The notes under the pieces were generated by a model. That model was not told where the DNA came from. It did not search any database and saw only the letters and a program-made list of their open reading frames with translations. Both the position numbers and the translations under genes were made by a program. DNA of 64,000 nucleotides, from NCBI GenBank assembly GCA_963638365.1, contig CAVHRK010000037.1, positions 26,013-90,012 of the forward strand, in the 5' to 3' direction. This DNA is from Suilimivivens sp963638365 (lineage in GTDB: Bacteria > Bacillota > Clostridia > Lachnospirales > Lachnospiraceae). Shown piece after piece: positions 59,051 to 64,000 of this stretch; the first letter of the stretch is position 1, and every line of letters begins with the position of its first letter.

Positions 59051-59830
59051 ATGCGTGATCCGTATACGGTTCTTGGAGTATCCAGGAACGCCACTGAAGA
59101 AGAAATTAAAAAAGCATATAAAACATTGAGCCGAAAGTATCATCCGGATGCCAATATTAATAATCCGAATAAGGATCAGGCAGAGGAAATGTTTAAGGAG
59201 ATCCAGCAGGCATACCAGCAGATCATGAAGGAACGCACCGGCGGAGGCAGCAGCTATGGCTATGGCGGCTCCCAGAGCAGTTATGGTTCTGGATCCGGAA
59301 ACTATGGAAGCGGGCAGCAGGGCGGATATGGAAACCGTGGTTATTATGGAGATTTTGAGGATTTCTTTGGCGGTTTTGGCGGCTTTGGAGGCTTCGGACA
59401 GGGAGCCTACACCGGAAGCAATACCGGCTATGAAGAGGATAACTATCTGCGGGCAGCGGGTAACTACTTAAGAAGCGGCTATTATAAGGAAGCCAGGACG
59501 GTTCTGGATAATATGGAAGAGGGCAGCCGGAACGCCCGGTGGTATTACTACAGTGCACTCGCACATGCAGGGCTCGGCAATCAGGTATCGGCCTTGGAGC
59601 ATGCCAAACGCGCATCGGCGCTGGAGCCGAATAACAGTGAATACCGGAATCTGGTGAACCGGTTTGAAAATGGTGGAAACTGGTATCAGCAGCGGCAGTA
59701 CACCTATGGCAGTCCGGTTGCAGGAAACGGAAACCTCTGCCTGAAACTGTGCATTGCCAATCTGCTTTGCAATCTTTGCTGCGGTGGTGGCGGTCTTTGC
59801 TGCGGTGGAAGTCCATATACGGGATATTAG
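59051..59830 (+). CDS. J-domain protein with TPR-like region and Cys-rich tail
   Basis: A 259-residue protein. The J domain (1-66) holds DPYTVLGVSRNATEEEIKKA and the HPD motif in LSRKYHPDANI that stimulates DnaK ATPase. A Gly/Tyr/Ser/Phe-rich region (about 67-125) follows. Helical TPR-like repeats (LRAAGNYLRSGYYKEARTVL, LAHAGLGNQVSALEHAKRAS) run to about 205. A Cys-rich hydrophobic tail contains LCLKLCIANLLCNLCCGGGG and LCCGGS. It lacks the DnaJ zinc fingers, so it is a class C J-protein. The tail could be membrane-associated, lipidated or metal-binding. ATG 59051 has GGAGG just upstream. It is last in the operon. Confidence 0.9.
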   Translation: MRDPYTVLGVSRNATEEEIKKAYKTLSRKYHPDANINNPNKDQAEEMFKEIQQAYQQIMKERTGGGSSYGYGGSQSSYGSGSGNYGSGQQGGYGNRGYYGDFEDFFGGFGGFGGFGQGAYTGSNTGYEEDNYLRAAGNYLRSGYYKEARTVLDNMEEGSRNARWYYYSALAHAGLGNQVSALEHAKRASALEPNNSEYRNLVNRFENGGNWYQQRQYTYGSPVAGNGNLCLKLCIANLLCNLCCGGGGLCCGGSPYTGY

Positions 59831-59835
59831 GGGGA

Positions 59836-59859
59836 TGTAACTATTCAGAACTCCATTTG
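59836..59859 (-). repeat. Partial, inverted copy of the 21843 repeat end
   Basis: Bases 59836-59857 match the reverse complement of 21977-21998 (22 bases, no mismatch), in the gap after the J-domain gene. The rest of the element is not present, so it is a truncated or decayed copy. Confidence 0.75.
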
Positions 59860-59910
59860 TAAAAAACTCTTGAAATCAATAACATAATGTGATAATCTTT
59901 TAACAGACGA

Positions 59911-59940
59911 AGGGGTCTACAGTTTGCAGCCCCCTTTTTC
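59911..59940 (+). terminator. Terminator after the J-domain operon
   Basis: AGGGG...CT-CA / TG-AG...CCCCT hairpin with one A-C mismatch, then TTTTTC. Confidence 0.7.
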
Positions 59941-60028
59941 TTTGTATACAGGGATATTCCCCAAAGGAAAGTACCGGGCTTTTGGGTGAACATCAGCCAG
60001 GAGCCTCTGACACAGGAGATGATACAGA

Positions 60029-60727
60029 ATGAAAAAGGTAATTGGTCTGATACCGTTATATGATGAACAAAAGGAAAGCTACTGGATGCTTCCCGGCTAC
60101 ATGAAGGTGATCGAACGCTGTGGTGCTTTACCGATCATGTTTCCTCTTACGGAAGATACCGAAGAACTGGAACAGTGTTTATCCATGTGTGACGGTTTGC
60201 TTCTGACAGGCGGACATGACGTGGATCCTGCCGTATATGGAGAAGAAGCCATTCCGGAATGTGGACAGTGCTGTCACACCCGTGATGTCATGGAAGCATA
60301 TCTGTTGAAACAGGCAGTAGAGAAGGATCTTCCGGTATTCGGTATCTGTCGTGGCATTCAGTTTATGAATGCAAGTCTTGGCGGAACCTTATATCAGGAC
60401 CTCAATACCCAGCATCCGTCAGAGACGGAGCATCATATGACACCGCCTTACGACCGGGGAATCCATAAGGTAACCGTGAAGGAAGGAAGTCTTCTTGCCG
60501 GAATTATCGGAGCCGGAGAACACAACGTGAACAGTTATCATCATCAGGCAGTGAAGGATCTGGCACCCGGTGCGGAAGCAATGGCTTATTCCGAGGACGG
60601 AATCATTGAAGCGATCCGTATTCCCGATAAGAAATTTATCGTAGGAGTACAGTGGCATCCGGAATTTGCTTTTGAAAAGGATCCGGAATGCTTAAAGCTC
60701 GTTCAGGCATTTGTAGATGCCTGCTAA
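60029..60727 (+). CDS. Class I glutamine amidotransferase, PuuD-like gamma-glutamyl hydrolase
   Basis: A 232-residue enzyme. LLTGGHDVDPAVYGEE marks the oxyanion region, the nucleophile Cys lies in PVFGICRGIQFMNASLGG, and the His/Glu pair in VGVQWHPEF. These match peptidase C26 (gamma-glutamyl-GABA hydrolase, PuuD). It would hydrolyse gamma-glutamyl amides such as gamma-glutamyl-GABA. No other putrescine genes lie nearby, so the substrate is uncertain. It stands 85 bases before an amino acid ABC operon. Confidence 0.9.
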   Translation: MKKVIGLIPLYDEQKESYWMLPGYMKVIERCGALPIMFPLTEDTEELEQCLSMCDGLLLTGGHDVDPAVYGEEAIPECGQCCHTRDVMEAYLLKQAVEKDLPVFGICRGIQFMNASLGGTLYQDLNTQHPSETEHHMTPPYDRGIHKVTVKEGSLLAGIIGAGEHNVNSYHHQAVKDLAPGAEAMAYSEDGIIEAIRIPDKKFIVGVQWHPEFAFEKDPECLKLVQAFVDAC

Positions 60728-60812
60728 GATGATCCTGTTACGGCATACCGCCGTTTAGGATAGATTTTGTGAAGACGCAAGCTTCACAATTCATAAAAAG
60801 GAGGACAATATT

Positions 60813-61685
60813 ATGAAGAAAAAAACACTTGCACTTATTATGGCAGCAGCCATGGTAATGGGTCTTGCTGCATGTGGCAGCTCTAACAGCACCACAACAA
60901 CAGACACCACAACAGAAGCAGCAGATACAGCTGACACAGAAACAGCAGACGCAGCAGATACTACTGCTGATGCAACAGAAGAGACTGCAGACGCAGCAAC
61001 TTCTGACAAGGTATGGGTTGTAGCAACTGATACAGCTTTCAAGCCTTTCGAGTACACAGATGATAACGGAGATTTCGTAGGTATTGATATGGATATTCTT
61101 GATGCGGTAGCTAAGGATCAGGGATTCCAGTATGAAGTACAGGTTCTTGGATGGGACGCTTCCATCGCAGCATGTCAGGCAGGGCAGGCTGATGGTATGA
61201 TCGCCGGTGCTTCCATTACTGATGAGCGTAAAGAAACCGGATGGATTTTCTCCGATGGATATTATGATGCAAACCAGAGCATGGCTGTTGCAACCGGATC
61301 TGACGTTAAGGGATTTGAAGACCTGGCTGGTAAGTCCGTTGCAGTTAAGACTGCTTCCATGAGCGCTACTTATGCAGAAAGCCTTGCAGACCAGTATGGT
61401 TTCACCGTTACTTATTTCGAAGATTCACCGACCATGTATCAGGCCGTTGTAGGTGGTCAGGTTGCAGCATGCTTCGATGATACACCGATCATGGCAAGCA
61501 ACATCAAGGATACCGGTATCGGAATGGAAATCATTGACGGTACAGGAAATGATCCGGCTGCATATGGTTTTGCGATCTTCAACGCAGATAATCAGGAATT
61601 AATTGATATGTTCAACAAAGGTCTTGCTAACATCAAGGCTAACGGCACTTATGACGAGATCATCGCTAAGTATTTAGGCGAATAA
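60813..61685 (+). CDS. Amino acid-binding lipoprotein (SBP family 3), second cassette
   Basis: A 290-residue lipoprotein (lipobox GLAACG) with a Thr/Ala/Asp/Glu tether (about 27-65). The type-3 binding domain contains VVATDTAFKPFEYTDDNGDF, VGIDMDILDAVAKDQGF, IAGASITDERKETGWIFSDG and KSVAVKTASMSATYAESLAD. It resembles glutamine or general amino acid binders. RBS AAGGAGG. Its codons are strongly biased, consistent with high expression. A small TGTGAAG/CTTCACA hairpin lies upstream (about 60768-60789). The permease and ATPase genes follow directly. Confidence 0.92.
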   Translation: MKKKTLALIMAAAMVMGLAACGSSNSTTTTDTTTEAADTADTETADAADTTADATEETADAATSDKVWVVATDTAFKPFEYTDDNGDFVGIDMDILDAVAKDQGFQYEVQVLGWDASIAACQAGQADGMIAGASITDERKETGWIFSDGYYDANQSMAVATGSDVKGFEDLAGKSVAVKTASMSATYAESLADQYGFTVTYFEDSPTMYQAVVGGQVAACFDDTPIMASNIKDTGIGMEIIDGTGNDPAAYGFAIFNADNQELIDMFNKGLANIKANGTYDEIIAKYLGE

Positions 61686-61703
61686 TAAAAAGGGTGAGGC
61701 AAT

Positions 61704-62384
61704 ATGGTTAAAATTATAACTGTCTACGGAAATATGCTTCTTACAGCAATGGGGCGTACCCTGCTGTTAGCATTCTTAGGTTTGGTTTTTGCATGTATAC
61801 TGGGTATGATTTTTGGTCTGCTCAGTGTAGTGAAAAATAAAGCGTGCAATATTATTTCGAATATCTTTGTATTTGTAATACGTGGTGTTCCGATGATTGT
61901 ACTTGCGTTTTTCATATACTTCGGTATTCCCTATCTCATTAATAATATTTTGGGATTTGGAGGAGGTTTTACCTTATCGGCTCTGCAGGCAGGAACCGTT
62001 TGTCTCGCTTTAAACTGTGGTGCTTATATGGCTGAAATCATCCGTGCCGGTATCCAGTCCGTGGATATCGGCCAGATGGAAGCCGGCAGATCGCTCGGAC
62101 TTCCTTACTGGAAGACAATGAGAAAGATCATCCTTCCACAGGCAATCCGTACCATGATTCCAAGTATTATTAACCAGTTCATTATCACGGTTAAGGATAC
62201 TTCCATCCTGTCTGTTATCGGTTTCCCGGAACTCGTTCTGGCAGCCAAACAGGTACAGGCAAATACATTTAAGGCATTTGAAACATGGGCAATTGTCGGT
62301 GCCATGTATCTGATCGTGATTACGATTCTTTCCTATTTGGCTAAGCTCGTAGAGAGGAGGATGAACCGTGGAATCAACAGATAA
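61704..62384 (+). CDS. Amino acid ABC transporter permease, second cassette
   Basis: A 226-residue permease with HisMQ-type helices: MLLTAMGRTLLLAFLGLVFA, FVIRGVPMIVLAFFIYFGIP, and coupling loop EAGRSLGLPYWKTMRKIILP. The end LAKLVERRMNRGINR overlaps the ATPase start by 17 bases. It pairs with the lipoprotein at 60813. Confidence 0.93.
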   Translation: MVKIITVYGNMLLTAMGRTLLLAFLGLVFACILGMIFGLLSVVKNKACNIISNIFVFVIRGVPMIVLAFFIYFGIPYLINNILGFGGGFTLSALQAGTVCLALNCGAYMAEIIRAGIQSVDIGQMEAGRSLGLPYWKTMRKIILPQAIRTMIPSIINQFIITVKDTSILSVIGFPELVLAAKQVQANTFKAFETWAIVGAMYLIVITILSYLAKLVERRMNRGINR

Positions 62385-63114
62385 GAAAGTAAAAATTAAA
62401 GTAGAAAAGCTCCGGAAATGTTTCGGAGATCTGGAAGTACTGAAAGATATCTCTACGGAAATTACAGAAGGAGAGGTAGTGGTTATTCTCGGACCGTCCG
62501 GTTCCGGTAAATCGACCTTTCTTCGTTGCCTGAACCGTCTTGAGGATGCAACGGCAGGAAAAATTGTCGTAGATGATATTGATATTACAGCAAAGAAAGT
62601 AAACATGAATAAAGTGCGTGAGAACATCGGAATGGTATTCCAGCACTTCAATCTGTTTAATAATATGAATGTTCTGGACAATCTAATGCTTGCTCCGCTG
62701 GAGTTAAAGAAAGCGGATAAAAAGGAAGCAAAACAGCGTGCAGAAGAAATGCTTAAGAGAGTCGATCTTCTGGAAAAGGCAGATTCCTATCCGTCCCAGC
62801 TTTCCGGTGGACAGAAGCAGCGTGTCGCGATTGCGAGAGCACTCTGCATGAAGCCGGATATCATGTTGTTTGACGAACCGACCTCCGCACTGGATCCGGA
62901 AATGGTTGGTGAAGTATTAGCGGTTATGAAACAGCTTGCAGCAGACGGTATGACCATGGTGATCGTAACACATGAGATTGGATTTGCAAGAGAGGTTGCT
63001 GACCGTGTCATCTTTATGGACGGCGGCTATATTGTAGAAGAAGGAACTCCGCAGGAGGTTATTTTAAATCCGAAGGAACCAAGAACCATCAGCTTCTTAA
63101 ACAAGGTGCTTTAA
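62368..63114 (+). CDS. Amino acid ABC transporter ATP-binding protein, second cassette
   Basis: A 248-residue GlnQ-type ATPase: ILGPSGSGKSTFLRCLNRLE Walker A, VFQHFNLFNN Q-loop, LSGGQKQRVAIARAL signature, IMLFDEPTSALDPEMVGEV Walker B, IVTHEIGFA H-loop. Start GTG 62368 has GAGAGGAGG upstream and overlaps the permease. Close to the ATPase at 47565 over most of its length, so the two cassettes look like paralogues. Confidence 0.94.
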   Translation: MESTDKKVKIKVEKLRKCFGDLEVLKDISTEITEGEVVVILGPSGSGKSTFLRCLNRLEDATAGKIVVDDIDITAKKVNMNKVRENIGMVFQHFNLFNNMNVLDNLMLAPLELKKADKKEAKQRAEEMLKRVDLLEKADSYPSQLSGGQKQRVAIARALCMKPDIMLFDEPTSALDPEMVGEVLAVMKQLAADGMTMVIVTHEIGFAREVADRVIFMDGGYIVEEGTPQEVILNPKEPRTISFLNKVL

Positions 63115-63135
63115 GGGCAAAACAGGAGGAGAAAA

Positions 63136-63750
63136 ATGGAAAAATATGCAATTACCATTTCCCGACAGTTTGCTTCTATGGGAAGATCGATTGCACAGGA
63201 GCTGGCAGAACAGCTTCACATTGAATTTTTGGACAGAGATATCGTAGATGAAACTGCAAAGCGTATGAATGCCTCGGTTCGTCAGATCAGTGATGAAGAA
63301 GAGGACATCAGTTCCAAGTTCTCATACCGGATGTATCCGTTGGGGCTTGGTGTTCCGGCAGTTAAGGATGAGCTTTTCAAGGTGCAGCAGAGCATTATTC
63401 AGGATTTTGCTAAGAAGGAATCCTGCATTATCGTAGGCCGTTGTGGCGGATATTGTCTCCGCAATGAGAAAAACCTTCTTAAGGTGTATCTCTATGCTCC
63501 GTATGAAGTACGTCTGAAGAACTGCGTAGAACGGCTTGGCATGACCGAGAAGGAAGCAGTTAAGACCATTTCTGCGGTAGATAAGGCAAGAGAGAGCTAT
63601 CATAAGAGATACATTCCCGGTTACCAGAATGCAACGCTGGATAGCGACATCTGCATTAACAGCGGAAGCTATACCGTAGAGCAGGTGGCAGCCCTGATTC
63701 GGGATGCAGCAAAGAATAAATTTGGCTTTGATGTTATCGGGGATAAATAA
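63136..63750 (+). CDS. Cytidylate kinase-like protein
   Basis: A 204-residue protein of the cytidylate kinase-like family (AAA/P-loop kinase fold). YAITISRQFASMGRSIAQEL is the modified P-loop region, lacking a clean GxGKS. LDRDIVDETAKRMN, SCIIVGRCGGYCLRN and VYLYAPYEVRLKNCVERLG follow. The family is widespread in Clostridia with no settled substrate; it often lies near regulatory or transport genes. RBS AGGAGGAG, 21 bases after the ATPase gene. May belong to the same operon. Confidence 0.88.
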   Translation: MEKYAITISRQFASMGRSIAQELAEQLHIEFLDRDIVDETAKRMNASVRQISDEEEDISSKFSYRMYPLGLGVPAVKDELFKVQQSIIQDFAKKESCIIVGRCGGYCLRNEKNLLKVYLYAPYEVRLKNCVERLGMTEKEAVKTISAVDKARESYHKRYIPGYQNATLDSDICINSGSYTVEQVAALIRDAAKNKFGFDVIGDK

Positions 63751-63773
63751 ATTCGGAAGATGTTGCGAAACAC

Positions 63774-63802
63774 TTGACAAAGTTTGTTTCATATAATAAA
63801 AT
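63774..63802 (+). promoter_or_regulatory. Promoter of the tRNA-Arg gene
   Basis: TTGACA, 17 bases, TAAAAT, 33 bases before the tRNA. Confidence 0.75.
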
Positions 63803-63835
63803 ATCTTTTGTTGTCAGATATGACAACGAAGAGAT

Positions 63836-63909
63836 GTGCGCTTAGCTCAGCTGGATAGAGCGTTTGGCTACGGACCAAAAGGTCGGGGGTTCGAATCCTC
63901 TAGCGCACG
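63836..63909 (+). tRNA. tRNA-Arg (anticodon ACG)
   Basis: A complete cloverleaf: acceptor GTGCGCT / AGCGCAC, D arm with AGCTCAG...GAGC, anticodon stem TTTGG / CCAAA around CTACGGA with ACG at positions 34-36, T arm with GGTTCGAATCC. Discriminator base G; CCA is not encoded. ACG is normally edited to ICG to read CGU/CGC/CGA. Confidence 0.97.
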
Positions 63910-63958
63910 TTGAAAAATGAAAAGGAGATGCAGTAAATGCATCTCTCAGACTGTAGAC

Positions 63959-63985
63959 AAAGCTCCTTCGTGTGAGGGAGCTTTT
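63959..63985 (+). terminator. Terminator after tRNA-Arg
   Basis: AAAGCTCC / GGAGCTTT with T run, preceded by another hairpin GAGATGCA / TGCATCTC (63925-63945). Confidence 0.8.
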
Positions 63986-64000
63986 CTTGTGTCATGACTG

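Noticed and set aside
60813..61685. This lipoprotein as the missing MetQ
   Set aside because: It has family-3 polar amino acid motifs (FKPFEY, TDERK) and its own permease and ATPase, not the NlpA/MetQ fold.
1..64000. CRISPR array or cas genes
   Set aside because: No regularly spaced direct repeats and no Cas-like proteins seen anywhere in the window.

Overview
This window reads as a chromosomal segment of an anaerobic, low-to-moderate GC Firmicute, most likely a gut-type Lachnospiraceae (Roseburia, Agathobacter or Butyrivibrio relatives). I infer this from the gene repertoire: an aldouronate/xylan utilisation cluster, LplB/YtcP-type sugar ABC permeases, lipoproteins with MKKKLLAVLL-type signal peptides, an S4-domain YlmH protein, small Firmicute-style families, strong AGGAGG ribosome binding sites and a leucine T-box. 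No rRNA, CRISPR array, integrase, transposase or prophage was found. One tRNA-Arg(ACG) lies at the right edge.

Layout. 1-14.2 kb is a hemicellulose region: the tail of a GH2 beta-galactosidase-like enzyme, a divergent AraC regulator, a GH3 beta-glycosidase, a GH67 alpha-glucuronidase, an embedded pair of ABC exporter half-transporters, and an LplB/YtcP/LplA-type oligosaccharide importer. Together they suggest uptake and intracellular debranching of glucuronic-acid-decorated xylo-oligosaccharides. 14.4-18.9 kb holds an LspA-like peptidase, a GntR(YtrA)-ABC operon with a clear operator palindrome, and a MetNI pair without a MetQ. 19.1-24.2 kb is a pentose module: LacI regulator, xylulokinase, a DUF4867-like protein and an L-fucose-isomerase-like protein; a 156-bp structured repeat lies inside it. 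24.4-30.6 kb has a MATE pump, a GH2 enzyme, YlmH, an AEC transporter and a polysaccharide deacetylase.

30.6-33.0 kb is an AT-rich accessory patch: an XRE regulator facing a lipoprotein over a palindromic operator, an Rpn-type nuclease missing its core, and a deletion scar of what looks like a GH51 arabinofuranosidase. 33.0-37.2 kb holds a LytTR response regulator, a hybrid histidine kinase split by a one-base shift in a 7-A run, and a lipoprotein made of two tandem repeats. 37.4-45.6 kb has a second MATE pump, a fusion of a TetM/EF-G-like GTPase with a YacP/Rae1-like NYN nuclease domain, a beta-propeller-like lipoprotein, an acyltransferase and a secreted His/Cys-repeat protein.

45.7-64.0 kb is mostly housekeeping: two polar amino acid ABC cassettes, a glycosyltransferase, HisC, a COG2426-type membrane protein, a methyltransferase with a repeat insertion, Hsp33, DapF, TrmO, T-box-controlled LeuA, an operon of a zinc-ribbon protein, a DUF5685-like protein and a J-domain protein, a glutamine amidotransferase and a cytidylate-kinase-like protein.

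The strongest leads for something new are (1) the ribosomal GTPase-NYN nuclease fusion, (2) a two-copy family of structured elements placed directly after terminators, with apparent compensatory changes, (3) the pentose module built on a fucose-isomerase-like enzyme plus DUF4867, (4) the His/Cys-repeat surface protein behind a possible attenuator, and (5) the zinc-ribbon/DUF5685/J-domain operon.
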